Shown piece after piece: positions 1-9,515 of a DNA stretch of 64,000 bases. The DNA lies in the NCBI RefSeq assembly GCF_002310495.1, contig NZ_CP023344.1, positions 558,001 to 622,000 on the forward strand, given 5' to 3'. The position numbers and the translations under genes are program-made. Each line of letters opens with the position of its first letter. Position 1 is the stretch's first letter. This DNA is from Nibricoccus aquaticus. Its GTDB lineage: Bacteria > Verrucomicrobiota > Verrucomicrobiia > Opitutales > Opitutaceae. The notes beneath the pieces are model-generated. The model was given only the letters and a program-made list of their open reading frames with translations, was not told the origin of the DNA and searched no databases.

Positions 1-474
1 CGCGCGCAACCCAAGCCCCGTGAGCATCTCCAAAAACACAAAATAGCTCGGGCGATCCACCAGGATGATGTCCCCCGGCTCCCCGAGCACCTGCATCGCG
101 AGATAGAGCGCCTGCTGCGAACCATTCGTCACGAAAAGCCCTCGCGATAATTCCGCCGCATCAAGCTTAGCTTCGATCTTCGCCAGTCGCTCAGCCAGCA
201 GCTGCCGCAAACGCGGACGCCCCTGATTCGTTCCGTACTGGATAAACTCACGGTCGCCCGGATTGCCCAGCATCGCCTCCGTCGCTGCGCGCACAAAATC
301 CACCGGCAGCGTCGCGTTATCCGTGAAGCCCGCCGCAAGCGAAAGGAGGTTTGGCGTCTCCAGCGCCATCGTCATCAACCGCGCGATCGTCGGCGGCTGA
401 GCGCGCTCGCCGAGTGCGGAAAACGTGACAGGATTTTCTGACGCAAGAGCTGATTCGTCGGCGGATTTTTTCAT
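1..474 (-). CDS. PLP-dependent aminotransferase, class I/II (N-terminal part)
   Basis: The first 158 residues of a fold-type I PLP aminotransferase are visible; the gene runs off the left edge. The N-terminus (MKKSADES) is followed by LLSLAAGFTDNATLPVDF, then QYGTNQGRPRLRQLLAERL and FVTNGSQQALYLAMQVLGEPGD. This is the arrangement of the 2-aminoadipate/LysN-like and MocR-like aminotransferase group (substrate-arm motif, then the glycine/serine stretch near the cofactor phosphate). The catalytic lysine lies outside the window. The ATG at 474 is the first in-frame start. Substrate cannot be assigned; an amino-acid transaminase role is inferred from family only. Confidence 0.85.
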   Translation of the reverse strand, partial: MKKSADESALASENPVTFSALGERAQPPTIARLMTMALETPNLLSLAAGFTDNATLPVDFVRAATEAMLGNPGDREFIQYGTNQGRPRLRQLLAERLAKIEAKLDAAELSRGLFVTNGSQQALYLAMQVLGEPGDIILVDRPSYFVFLEMLTGLGLRA

Positions 475-649
475 GCGGCGAAGCAGGTTTTTGGGGGGCA
501 CGCGGCGCCGACGCGATGCCGGAAAAACTGTGCGGCCGAAAACGTGGCCCGGTGCCGAGGCTCGAGGTAGGGCCCGCTCGCCGAGCGCGGCCGGTTCGAC
601 TGAGCGGCCCGGCTAGACCTCGTCAAACATGCGCAGCAAATTCGGACGC

Positions 650-680
650 AAAAAAGGCGCCCGATCACTCGGGCGCCTTT
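650..680 (-). terminator. Rho-independent terminator of rpsA
   Basis: A perfect 12-bp stem (653-664 with 669-680, loop 665-668) built on GGCGCCCGA is followed on the minus strand by six T residues. It lies about 50 bases past the rpsA stop codon. Confidence 0.9.
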
Positions 681-733
681 GAAAACTGACTCAGCTTTTC
701 AGCGAGCTCAGCGGATGATGATCGTCAGACGAC

Positions 734-2413
734 TCACTCCTTGCGGGAGGCCTCGTCGAGGATGTCGCCAAGGTTCATCATGTCGCCCGAGCTGTCACGG
801 TTGAGCGCCTCGTAGGTCGCCGTCTCGGCAGCGAGCTGCTCGCTGGAGTAGTTGGCGGCCTTGATCGAGAGACCCAGACGACGCTCTTCGCGGTCGATCT
901 TGATGACGCGGGCCTGGACTTCCTGGCCGGGCTTGAGGACATCTTTGACCTTGTCGATGCGCTCTTCGCTGATCTGCGAGATGTGTACGAGACCGTCGAT
1001 ACCGTCCTTGAGCTCCACGAAGGCGCCGAAGGAGGTGATCTTGGTGACGGTGCCTTTGACGACATCGCCGATCTTGAAGTGAGCGTCGATGTCGCTCCAT
1101 GGATCGGTGGCGAGCTGCTTCATGCCGAGGCTGATGCGCTGCTGCGACGGATCGACATCGAGGACGGTGGCGTCCACTTCGTCGCCCTTCTTGAGCACTT
1201 CGGACGGATGGTTGACCTTGCGGGTCCAGCTCATGTCGGAGACGTGCACCATACCATCGATGCCCTCTTCGAGTTCGATGAAGGCGCCGTAGGTGGTCAT
1301 GTTGCGGACCTTGCCGCGCACGCGCGCACCGATCGGGTAATTGTGGCGGACCATATCCCACGGGTTCGGCTCCAGCTGACGGAGACCGAGCGAGATCTTT
1401 TGATCTTCCTTCTGGATACCGAGGACAACCGCATCGAGCTCCTGACCGACCTTGAGAAGTTCGGAGGGCTTCGAAATGCGCTTCGTCCAAGACATCTCAG
1501 TGATGTGCACGAGACCTTCGACACCGGGCTCGATCTCAACGAACGCGCCGTAAGGCACGAGGTTGACGACTTTGCCGCGGACCTTGGTGCCGACGGGGAA
1601 CTTGTTCTCGATCTCGTCCCACGGATTTTTCGTGGTCTGCTTGAGACCGAGGGAAACGCGTTCCTTCTCGCGGTTCACTTCGATGATCATGACCTGGATC
1701 TCTTCACCCTGCTTGAGCATTTCGGAGGGGTGCGTGATGCGGCCCCAGCTCATGTCGGTGATGTGGAGGAGACCGTCCATGCCGTCGAGGTCGATGAACG
1801 CACCGAAGTCGGTGATGTTCTTCACGACGCCCTTGCGAACCTGGCCGGGCTGGATCGTATCGAGGAGATTGCGACGCTTGCTGGTGCGCTGCTCTTCGAT
1901 GAGCTCGCGGCGGGAGAGAACGATGTTCTTCCGGTCGAGATTGATTTTGAGAACCTTGAAGTCGTAGGTCTGGCCCACGTACTGATCGAGGTTCTTGGGT
2001 GGCTGCACATCGATGTGCGAAGCCGGGAGGAAGGAATCGACGCCGATCGAAACGATCAGGCCGCCCTTGACCTTGGCCTTCACGCGACCCGCGGCGATGG
2101 AGCCTTCAGGGAACTTCGTGAGGATGTTATCCCAGTTCTTCTTCTGCTCGGCCTTGTCGAAGGAGAGAATGGGCGCGCCATTCTTGTCTTCGAGTTTTTC
2201 GACGAAAACGTCGATCGAGGAGCCGATTTGGAGTTCACCGATATCGATGAATTCGTTGGCGGGGATGACGCCTTCCGATTTACCGCCGATGTCGACAACG
2301 ACTTCGTTCTGACGGATTTCGGTGATGGTGCCGGGGACGATTTCTCCTTCTTTAAGTTTATCGAAGGAGGACTGCGCGAGCAGTTCTTGCATTATGGAAC
2401 TCATAGCGGACAT
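734..2413 (-). CDS. rpsA: 30S ribosomal protein S1
   Basis: The product is 559 residues from the ATG at 2413 and binds mRNA on the 30S subunit for translation initiation. Six S1 OB-fold repeats run from about residue 20 to 525. The later ones carry the typical core (ITDFGAFIDLDGMDGLLHI, VPYGAFVEIEPGVEGLVHI, MTTYGAFIELEEGIDGMVHV, ITSFGAFVELKDGIDGLVHI), and the length matches the six-domain proteobacterial form. The frame is open to a GTG at 2428, but the conserved N-terminus (MQELLAQSSFDKLKEG) starts further in, so 2413, 2404 or 2392 are all possible starts. A strong terminator follows. The leader of almost 300 bases holds a hairpin just before the start, a possible site for S1 autoregulation (inference). 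Confidence 0.97.
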   Translation of the reverse strand: MSAMSSIMQELLAQSSFDKLKEGEIVPGTITEIRQNEVVVDIGGKSEGVIPANEFIDIGELQIGSSIDVFVEKLEDKNGAPILSFDKAEQKKNWDNILTKFPEGSIAAGRVKAKVKGGLIVSIGVDSFLPASHIDVQPPKNLDQYVGQTYDFKVLKINLDRKNIVLSRRELIEEQRTSKRRNLLDTIQPGQVRKGVVKNITDFGAFIDLDGMDGLLHITDMSWGRITHPSEMLKQGEEIQVMIIEVNREKERVSLGLKQTTKNPWDEIENKFPVGTKVRGKVVNLVPYGAFVEIEPGVEGLVHITEMSWTKRISKPSELLKVGQELDAVVLGIQKEDQKISLGLRQLEPNPWDMVRHNYPIGARVRGKVRNMTTYGAFIELEEGIDGMVHVSDMSWTRKVNHPSEVLKKGDEVDATVLDVDPSQQRISLGMKQLATDPWSDIDAHFKIGDVVKGTVTKITSFGAFVELKDGIDGLVHISQISEERIDKVKDVLKPGQEVQARVIKIDREERRLGLSIKAANYSSEQLAAETATYEALNRDSSGDMMNLGDILDEASRKE

Positions 2414-2435
2414 GCGAATCACCGCCACCTTCGCT

Positions 2436-2457
2436 CCGCGATGCCGGTCCTTCGCGG
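2436..2457 (-). promoter_or_regulatory. Hairpin in the rpsA leader
   Basis: CCGCGA (2436-2441) and TCGCGG (2452-2457) can pair across a 10-base loop about 22 bases upstream of the ATG at 2413. S1 is autoregulated through its leader in other bacteria. A regulatory role here is only suggested by position. Confidence 0.3.
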
Positions 2458-2652
2458 ATGACCCTTGCGGGCCGTTGGTTGAAGGTTAGCTAACGTGAGA
2501 TCAGCGGGAGCGATGCGGCGCGCTGATCGGACCAAAAGGAAGTGCCGCAAGGGGCAGAAGTTCGCAAAGCCCCTCCACTCCCGCAAGCATCAAAATGCCA
2601 GATTTCCAACCCGGCCAAAGTCGCCCGGTTTACCGATCTATTCCGGCTAAAC

Positions 2653-2681
2653 AAAAGGCCGCCCCGGAATCGGGACGGCCT
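2653..2681 (-). terminator. Terminator after the TonB receptor gene
   Basis: The stem AGGCCG...CGGCCT is extended by CCCG/CGGG with a GAAT loop and followed on the minus strand by TTTTG. A second hairpin (CGGCCCG-AAGC-CGGGCCG, 2693-2710) sits between it and the receptor stop codon. Confidence 0.75.
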
Positions 2682-2720
2682 GTGAAAACTACCGGCCCGA
2701 AGCCGGGCCGCGTAACGCAC

Positions 2721-5186
2721 TCAGAAGCGGTACGTGAGCGTCAGTTCTCCGTTGATCGGCAGCTCCGCATTGATCGAACCATTGCCGTAGCCGGGATTCG
2801 GAGCTGACCAGTTTTCCTGATCGGTCAGATTTCGGATGGCGAGACGGGCTTCCCACTGCTGCCACTTATAGCCGAACGAAAGATCGACTGTGTGCTGCCA
2901 GGGAATCTCGTTCGCGGTAAAGAGCACGGACGATCCGCCCGCCGTTCCCAGCCCTTCCTGACTCGTCACCATCGGGCCTGTCACGACCGTGCCCAGTGTG
3001 ACGCTCAGTCCCATGTCGAATTTATAGCCGAGGAGGAAGTTGAACAAATGCTCGGGCATGCCGGGCTGTTGAAACTCAACGCTGATCGACGGGAAATCCG
3101 GCGTCGCCGGGATCGCCGTTCCGCCAAGGCGTTGGTCGTACGTCGCCGAGTCAGCCAGAAATCCCGTATAACGCTGCTTCGCGTCGTAGTAGCTGTATGA
3201 CGCCGTTCCATAGAAATTTTTGTTTGGCTGGTAGTTCACCTCGAACTCGAAGCCACGGGCCTTCGTGTAACGCTCTTTGCTGTCGTCCGTGACCCAGCGC
3301 TTCTGCTGATCGTACACGGCCGTTCCAACGAATAACTTCCCACCGAAGAGCGATGCCTTCACGCCCGCTTCATGGAGAAAGTTCTTCTGATCGAAAAACG
3401 CCTCGGTGAAGCTTCGGCCATCGCCGCCAAAGGTCGTTCCGGTGAACACATAACCGCCGCCCAGTCCCGGCGCATTGGTCGTGGTGTAACCAAAGGTATA
3501 GTACGCCGTGATATTTTCGGTGATCTTGTACACCGGGCTCACGTTGAAGCTCGGCATCTGCACGGTCTCTTCATCGGAGACCGCCGTGAAGCCCGGAGGC
3601 GGCAGCGGATCGGTATTCTTGACGTGCAGGAAATCCACGCGCCCACCGATCAGCAGGCTGAGCTTTTCGTTAAAGGTGACGTCGTGCTGGTAGAACGGTG
3701 AAAACTGATCGGCCGTCGAATCGTTCGAACTGAGGTCGTCATACCCATAAAAATTTCCGGTCACCGGATCGAATCCATAGGTCGCTCCCGAGGACGCATA
3801 ACGGCCTGGCAGCGCGCCGCGCGGTCCATATCCCGGAATCAAGATTCCCGGATTGAAATTATTGAATGGAAACGCCGCCGAATACTGAAACGCCGTGGCC
3901 GGTACGCGGTTCAAATCCGAATTCCGCGTAAGATCGAACGAGTTCACCGGCTCGTGCCAGAAATCATCCACCGCCCAGACTTCCTGATGCCGCAGCGTAA
4001 CGCCGACAGAGAATGCGTTCTTCACCGAGCCGAGATCGAACTTGCCGTCGAACTGCAGCCGGTTTTCCAGCCCCCAGTTATCTTTGTGAACCGAGTTATA
4101 GTAGTAGGAAGAAAACGTGTCGCGATCCACGTAGTTGAAGAACGTGTTGTTCACGATCTTCGCATCCGGTGACATCGTGACTGTCTGGATCACCTGCGCC
4201 GTGTAATTGATGCCGTAAGAATCATCGCCGGGCGCTAGGAGTCGGCGACGGCGATCAAGTTTCACCGGCGTGCCGTACGGCCGCACCGGATTAAAGCCGC
4301 CACCGATGTTTTGAATGGCGGCGGCATAAGCAGCGTCCGAACCCGCGTCGGGAATGTAGAGACCGTCATCGATCAACTGTTGCGTGACTCGATTGATGCC
4401 CCAGTTTTCCGTCACATCAGCGACGAAGAACTCCGAGTTCACCTCGATCTTGTAGCGCTCCGATGGCCGCCATTCGAGCGCACCGTAGACGGCCTGTGTC
4501 TTTTTCTTTCCGTCATAATAATAGCCCGTGCTGTCCTCGCCCGAATAGCTGAGCCGGTACGCGAGTGCGGGAGAAATCGGCCCGCCCAAATCCGCCGTCC
4601 AGCGATAGACATCCCACGAGCCCACCGTCGCCGAAACCGACCCGCTGAATTTATCGAAGTACGGTTTCTTCGTGATGAAGTCCGCGTAGCCACCGGCGTA
4701 AGACGACGCGCCGTAGATCACGTTCGCCGCGCCTTTGACGATGTTGACCGACTCCACCGAGTTAAAGTTCAGCGGCAGTCCATTGCCGTTGATCGTCAGT
4801 CCGCGGCGCATGCCGTTGACCAGGACATCTGCCGTCTGACCGCGAATAGCCGGATTCGACGGCAGACCGAAATTAGTCTGCGTGTAGCTCGATGCCGTGA
4901 GCTTGGAAAAATCCCGCGTCTCCAAAATCCCGATAGCGTTCATCTGCTCACGCGAAATGATCGTTACGTTTCTCGGCGTATCTAGAATGCCGCGTTCAGT
5001 GCCATACACCGAGTTGAATGGCCGCGAAGTCGGCAGGATCTGCTGCTCGATCGGCACGTCGGTAACTTCGATTTTTTCGAGCGTCACAGTCTCGTCGGCC
5101 GAGGCCGGACTCTGCGCTGCGAGCGGTGAAGCGGCTGCGGCCAGTGATGCGGCCGTTAATGCGGTTGCCAGTTTTCGGTAGGTCAT
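2721..5186 (-). CDS. TonB-dependent siderophore-type receptor
   Basis: The 821-residue outer-membrane receptor imports a ligand, probably a metal chelate, using TonB energy. A signal peptide with cleavage near SPLAAQ is followed by a TonB-box-like stretch (LEKIEVTDVPI). The plug domain follows (residues about 60-180: TPRNVTIISREQM, NPAIRGQTADVLVNGMRRG, VESVNIVKGAANVIYG). The large remaining beta-barrel ends in LTLTYRF, with the terminal aromatic residue used for barrel insertion. The plug resembles FhuA/FecA-type receptors more than SusC. It lies 75 bases downstream of the adenine deaminase gene and may be the last gene of the metal operon, although a separate promoter cannot be excluded. Its ligand is unknown. 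Confidence 0.93.
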   Translation of the reverse strand: MTYRKLATALTAASLAAAASPLAAQSPASADETVTLEKIEVTDVPIEQQILPTSRPFNSVYGTERGILDTPRNVTIISREQMNAIGILETRDFSKLTASSYTQTNFGLPSNPAIRGQTADVLVNGMRRGLTINGNGLPLNFNSVESVNIVKGAANVIYGASSYAGGYADFITKKPYFDKFSGSVSATVGSWDVYRWTADLGGPISPALAYRLSYSGEDSTGYYYDGKKKTQAVYGALEWRPSERYKIEVNSEFFVADVTENWGINRVTQQLIDDGLYIPDAGSDAAYAAAIQNIGGGFNPVRPYGTPVKLDRRRRLLAPGDDSYGINYTAQVIQTVTMSPDAKIVNNTFFNYVDRDTFSSYYYNSVHKDNWGLENRLQFDGKFDLGSVKNAFSVGVTLRHQEVWAVDDFWHEPVNSFDLTRNSDLNRVPATAFQYSAAFPFNNFNPGILIPGYGPRGALPGRYASSGATYGFDPVTGNFYGYDDLSSNDSTADQFSPFYQHDVTFNEKLSLLIGGRVDFLHVKNTDPLPPPGFTAVSDEETVQMPSFNVSPVYKITENITAYYTFGYTTTNAPGLGGGYVFTGTTFGGDGRSFTEAFFDQKNFLHEAGVKASLFGGKLFVGTAVYDQQKRWVTDDSKERYTKARGFEFEVNYQPNKNFYGTASYSYYDAKQRYTGFLADSATYDQRLGGTAIPATPDFPSISVEFQQPGMPEHLFNFLLGYKFDMGLSVTLGTVVTGPMVTSQEGLGTAGGSSVLFTANEIPWQHTVDLSFGYKWQQWEARLAIRNLTDQENWSAPNPGYGNGSINAELPINGELTLTYRF

Positions 5187-5261
5187 AGGTGCGTGGAAAA
5201 AGTGTTGGGGCCATTTAGCACGGCATGTGCCACCAACACCGATACACCGCGCACCGGCGCG

Positions 5262-7061
5262 CTACTCGAACAGCGGCACGTGCTTCATCTGCGGCACCAG
5301 CACGAGCCCTTTATCCGTGATGCGGATCTCCGGAATCACCGACAGTGGGATCAAATTAAAGCCCATGTACGGCAGCGTGCAGCCGAGTTCGCTCCAGGCT
5401 TTTTTCAGCGCCGTCGTCTCTTTTGCCACCGCCGTCGCGCGTTTATCGGAGAGCAATCCCGCGATTGGCAACGCGACGCTCGCGAGCACTTTTCCACCGC
5501 GTACCACGCACACGCCGCCGTGCAGTTTTTTCAATGTCTCCAGCGCCAGTCGCATGTCTTCCTCGTTCGAACCCGCGATGATAATATTGTGCGCGTCATG
5601 CCCCACACTGCTCGCGACCGCGCCATCCTTGAGTCCGAAATCCTTTAACAACCCGTGCGCAACTTCTCCCGACTTTCCGTGCCGCTCGACGACCGTTACG
5701 AAACAGAGATCCTGCTGCGCAAAAATCTCCGCCCACGATTTCACCGCCGGCACTGAAATTTTTTCATGGAAAAGAATGATCCCCGGTAACGCCGTCCGGA
5801 TCACATTTGCGCTCACCGCCCGCGTCGGCACCGGCGGCGTGAGCGCCACAGCCTTCTTCGCCAGCTTCACCGTGTTGTACGCAGCACGCGGGTAACGATA
5901 CCGCTTAGACAACGCCCTATCGAGCAGCGGCGTCACCTTACGTCCCTTCACGACAAGCTCGCCGCCGAACCAGGTGTTCTGAACCTCCAGCGCATCGTTC
6001 AGCAGCACGATATCCGCGCGCCGCCCGTGCCCCAGTCCGCCGATCTCACCATCCTTCGCATAACGCGTCGCCGGATGCAGCGAGCCCATGCTCCACGCCG
6101 TCACTGGTTTCATCCCCGCCTTCACCGCTTCGCGCGTCACCCAATCCATTCCGAAGAGAAACAGATCGTCTGCATCGCGATCATCCGTGCACACGCACAC
6201 GCGCTTCGGATTCGCACCGAGTTCCGTCACCGCCTTGATCGCCAGCGGCAGCGAATGCCACGGCGTCGTCGGCGGACCTCCGCGCAAAAAGATCCACACG
6301 CCCGCCTCCAGGAAATCCTCCGCGATATCCCGGTCGATCGCTTCATGCGTATCCGTGATCCCACTCGCCGCCCCCGCCGCGACAAACTCGCGCCCGTAGA
6401 TATGCCCGCACACCGGACGCCCGCGCTTCAGCGCCTCCGCCAGGATCGCGTGACTCCGTTTGTCCCCCATCGCCACCTGTACGAAGTCCATCTTCTCCCC
6501 GAGCGCGACCGCCTCCGGCCACTTGTCGAAAAGCTTCCCGATCTTCGCCGCCGTCAGATCGCCGCCCGCCGTCTCGAACTCCGGACTCGTTGCCGGCACT
6601 GTGCTCGGCACCGTCAAAAAAATCGAGAGCGGCGCCTGCCGCGCGTCTTCCAGCATCCATTCGATGCCCTTAGCGTCGCACACATTGCCGATCTCGTGGC
6701 TGTCGCAAAAAATCGTCGTCGTCCCGTTCAGCAACGCCCCTTCCGCATACGCGCACGCCGACATCATGCTGCTCTCGATGTGCACATGTGGATCGACCAG
6801 CCCCGGCGCGACAATCCCTCCCGCCACATCGACCACCCGCTTCTTCGGCAGCTTGAAACTCGCATGAGCCCCTGCCGCCTTCACCGCCGCGATTCTCCCG
6901 CTTTTCAGCCAGATCTCTTTTCCTTCGTGAATGCGCTCCGTGTACGTCGAGAGCAACCGCGCCCCCGTGATCACTAAATCGGGCGCCTCACGCCCCATGG
7001 CCACTGCGGCTAGCGACCGCGTCATCGAGTGAAGAGGCTTAACCGAAAAACGAGTGAGCAT
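5262..7061 (-). CDS. ade: Adenine deaminase
   Basis: The product is a metal-dependent amidohydrolase that converts adenine to hypoxanthine and ammonia in purine salvage. The start at ATG 7061 gives 599 residues. A GTG at 7097 would begin 15 bases after the permease stop, and an ATG at 7025 is also possible. Family motifs are [15 protein letters not shown] (metal-binding histidines), [29 protein letters not shown], and a C-terminal domain with [15 protein letters not shown] and [12 protein letters not shown]. Known adenine deaminases use Fe or Mn, which fits the place directly behind a Mn/Fe/Zn importer. The hpt gene at 23616 could use its product hypoxanthine. Confidence 0.93.
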   Translation of the reverse strand: MLTRFSVKPLHSMTRSLAAVAMGREAPDLVITGARLLSTYTERIHEGKEIWLKSGRIAAVKAAGAHASFKLPKKRVVDVAGGIVAPGLVDPHVHIESSMMSACAYAEGALLNGTTTIFCDSHEIGNVCDAKGIEWMLEDARQAPLSIFLTVPSTVPATSPEFETAGGDLTAAKIGKLFDKWPEAVALGEKMDFVQVAMGDKRSHAILAEALKRGRPVCGHIYGREFVAAGAASGITDTHEAIDRDIAEDFLEAGVWIFLRGGPPTTPWHSLPLAIKAVTELGANPKRVCVCTDDRDADDLFLFGMDWVTREAVKAGMKPVTAWSMGSLHPATRYAKDGEIGGLGHGRRADIVLLNDALEVQNTWFGGELVVKGRKVTPLLDRALSKRYRYPRAAYNTVKLAKKAVALTPPVPTRAVSANVIRTALPGIILFHEKISVPAVKSWAEIFAQQDLCFVTVVERHGKSGEVAHGLLKDFGLKDGAVASSVGHDAHNIIIAGSNEEDMRLALETLKKLHGGVCVVRGGKVLASVALPIAGLLSDKRATAVAKETTALKKAWSELGCTLPYMGFNLIPLSVIPEIRITDKGLVLVPQMKHVPLFE

Positions 7062-7112
7062 GCGTCTGCTATTAGCACCGTCGATGCCAGCGAACACTCG
7101 ATTTCTACCCGC

Positions 7113-8054
7113 TTAAACCACCGGCTCGCCAACCGCCACCGGACGCCTGAACCACCGGCGCAGCAATCCCTGCGTCGGACTAAAAACCCACGCGATCCCA
7201 AACAATCCCGCCCCTGCCACCACCATCGCCGGCCCGATCTGGCTTCCCAGCACCAGAGACAAATGAAACCCCAGCACCGCGCTCAGCGCCGCGTGCACGA
7301 CCGACAGCCCATGCACAACTGCCAATCGCGTCGAGAGCATCCCCGCCGTCGCTCCTGGCAAAATCAACATCGCCACGACCAGGATCGATCCCACCGCCTC
7401 GAACGCACTCACCACCACCACCGACAGCATGATCATCATCCCATAGTGAACCGCCGTCGTGTTGATTCCCAGCGACCGAGCCAGCCCGGCATCAAACGAA
7501 CTTACGAGCAGCTCCTTGTAGAACACGCCGATCAGTCCCGTCACCACCACCAGCACACCGCCCATACGCAGGATCGCCTCCGGAATTTCGCCCCATCCCG
7601 TGATCGCCGGGATGTACCCGATCTCCCCGTAGAGAACGCACTCCGCGTCCAGATCCACCTGACTCGAATAAACGGATACCAGCACCACGCCGATCGCGAA
7701 CAACGTCGTGAACGTCACCCCGATCGACGCGTCCTGCTTCACCCGCGTCTTCCGATGAATCGTTTCAATGATCACCGTTGTCGCCACACCCGCCAGCAAC
7801 GCCCCGAGAAACATCGCCCCCGTTCCGCGACTGCCCGTGAACAAAAACGCGATCACCAACCCCGGCAGCACACTGTGGCTCACCGCATCGCCCATCAGCG
7901 CCATGCGCCTCAGCATCAGATAATTTCCCACAAGCCCGCACGCCGCCGTTACGAGAAACCCCATCAGCATCCACGACCCCGTGAAGGGCAGATCATGCGT
8001 CCACGGCAGGACAAACATGCGCTGAAAATCGAAAACCGGGATAAGTGAGTTCAT
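7113..8054 (-). CDS. Metal ABC transporter permease (YtgD/TroD-like)
   Basis: The 313-residue ABC-3 family integral membrane protein has about eight hydrophobic segments. It shares the family signature with the upstream permease: GNYLMLRRMALMGDAVSHSVLPG near residues 40-60 and FYKELLVSSFDAGLARSLG about 170-190. It should pair with the permease-repressor fusion to form a heterodimeric channel for Mn2+, Fe2+ or Zn2+. Its ATG overlaps the stop of the upstream gene by four bases (ATGA), so the two are translationally coupled. The C-terminus RRWFRRPVAVGEPVV carries no extra domain, unlike its partner. Confidence 0.93.
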   Translation of the reverse strand: MNSLIPVFDFQRMFVLPWTHDLPFTGSWMLMGFLVTAACGLVGNYLMLRRMALMGDAVSHSVLPGLVIAFLFTGSRGTGAMFLGALLAGVATTVIIETIHRKTRVKQDASIGVTFTTLFAIGVVLVSVYSSQVDLDAECVLYGEIGYIPAITGWGEIPEAILRMGGVLVVVTGLIGVFYKELLVSSFDAGLARSLGINTTAVHYGMMIMLSVVVVSAFEAVGSILVVAMLILPGATAGMLSTRLAVVHGLSVVHAALSAVLGFHLSLVLGSQIGPAMVVAGAGLFGIAWVFSPTQGLLRRWFRRPVAVGEPVV

Positions 8055-9511
8055 GGCCGCGCCTTTCCTCCGGCTTCGCCGCTGAGTCCCCCACCCTGAT
8101 GAATCTCCTGCGCGCTCGGGATCGCTTTCCCGTGCGGGTCGCGCGTCGCATGACCGAGCCGCCGCTCCAGTTCACGCACCACATCCTCGCCGAGCACGTG
8201 CTCGATATTCTCCGCGTCGTCGTGCACGTGATCCGCCGCGATGTTCGCCGAGTTCGTCAGATAAAGCTCCCACAGCCGGTGATTGCGCACGATCTCCGCA
8301 CCGCGTTTGCGTCCAGCCGGCGTGAAATAAACCATCGGCCCGGCCACCGTCGCCAGTCCGTGCCGCTGCAACGCATCAAGCTCGCCCTGCAACTCCTGCA
8401 ACGTCGCCCGCCGCTTCTCCGCCAGCGCCGTCAACGCCACACCCTCGGCCCCCGTGCCCGTGTTCTCCCAGACATGATAAATCGCCTTCAACGTATTCTC
8501 CCGCCGCGTCCGCCCTGTATGCGACTGCCGCGCCCACCACTTCGCGATCACCCCGTGTCTCGGTCCGAATAGAAACGCCCCGAGAAACACGGCACTCGTC
8601 CCCAACACCATGAGCGGCCCCGTCGGCAGACTCTTCCCGACAAACGAGAAAAACGCCCCCGCTACCGCAGCGATCACTCCGAATAAAACCGCCAGCGTCA
8701 ACAGCCGGTGCAGCCGGTCCGTCAGCAGATACGCCGCCGCCGCCGGCGTGATCAACATAGCGGATACAAGCACTACGCCCACCGCCTGCAGTGCGATGAC
8801 CACGCTCATCGCCAGCAACAACATCAGCCCATGATGAATCCACGCCACCGGCAGACCCGACGCCCGCGCAAACCCTTCGTCAAAACTCGTCACCAAAAGC
8901 TCCTTGTAGAAAAGCCCGACGAGACTGACCGCCATCACCGTCACCACACTCATCAGCGCGATATCGCGCCCGCCGAGCGCCGCCGCCTGGCCAAACATAA
9001 AGTGATTCAACCCGCTCTGATTTCCCGTCGGGAGATTCTGAATCATCGACTGCACGCAAAGCCCCGCCGCAAAAAACGACGCCAGCACCAGCCCCAGCGC
9101 CGCGTCCTCTTTGATCCGCGTCGTCCGTGTCAACGCGCTCACCATCGCCGACCCGAGCAGCCCCGCGATCGTCGCCCCGATCAAAATAGCAACCGGATCT
9201 TTCTCCATATTCCACAAAAACCCCGCCGCCACGCCCGGCAGCACCGCATGAGAAAGCGCATCGCCCATCAGCGCCATTTTCCGCACCACAATAAATCCGC
9301 CCAGCAACCCGCAGCTGATTCCCAGCAACACCGCGCCGATCAGAGCGAACCTCAGCGACGGATCGCGAAACGTGAGAAACCGGAAAAATTGCTCCGCCAT
9401 CGTCGTCTCCGTGACATCCCCCACCCGCGCACCAAACACCGGGCCGACAGCAACGACGGCCAGTCCCAGCAACAATCCGCTCCAGCGCAAAAATGTCCGC
9501 GTCGTCGTCAT
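8051..9511 (-). CDS. Metal ABC permease fused to a DtxR/MntR-type repressor (YtgC-YtgR-like)
   Basis: The 486-residue two-part protein begins with an ABC-3 permease (residues about 1-325; GGFIVVRKMALMGDALSHAVLPG at 71-93, FYKELLVTSFDEGFARASG at 201-219). A DtxR-family module follows at about 335-465. It holds a helix-turn-helix (RRENTLKAIYHVW to FTPAGRKRGAEIV) and a metal-binding/dimerisation part with H411, E415, H430, E434, E437 and H438. Glu replaces the DtxR Cys at 434, as in Mn-sensing MntR, but the MntR N-terminal ligand pair (Asp8/Glu11) aligns with Asn339 and Lys342. The tail lacks the third SH3-like domain. In Chlamydia, YtgC is fused to YtgR in the same way and cleaved to release the repressor. 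The same is inferred here, not shown. Confidence 0.93.
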   Translation of the reverse strand: MTTTRTFLRWSGLLLGLAVVAVGPVFGARVGDVTETTMAEQFFRFLTFRDPSLRFALIGAVLLGISCGLLGGFIVVRKMALMGDALSHAVLPGVAAGFLWNMEKDPVAILIGATIAGLLGSAMVSALTRTTRIKEDAALGLVLASFFAAGLCVQSMIQNLPTGNQSGLNHFMFGQAAALGGRDIALMSVVTVMAVSLVGLFYKELLVTSFDEGFARASGLPVAWIHHGLMLLLAMSVVIALQAVGVVLVSAMLITPAAAAYLLTDRLHRLLTLAVLFGVIAAVAGAFFSFVGKSLPTGPLMVLGTSAVFLGAFLFGPRHGVIAKWWARQSHTGRTRRENTLKAIYHVWENTGTGAEGVALTALAEKRRATLQELQGELDALQRHGLATVAGPMVYFTPAGRKRGAEIVRNHRLWELYLTNSANIAADHVHDDAENIEHVLGEDVVRELERRLGHATRDPHGKAIPSAQEIHQGGGLSGEAGGKARP

Positions 9512-9515
9512 TCGA

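Noticed and set aside
983-2461. 492-residue open frame antisense to rpsA
   Set aside because: It mirrors the codon structure of the S1 repeats on the other strand; GC-rich genes leave antisense frames open. rpsA motifs are unambiguous.
5187-5261. A second DtxR-like operator upstream of the TonB receptor
   Set aside because: No TTAGGT/CTAA-like palindrome was seen in this 75-base gap, so separate metal control of the receptor is not supported.
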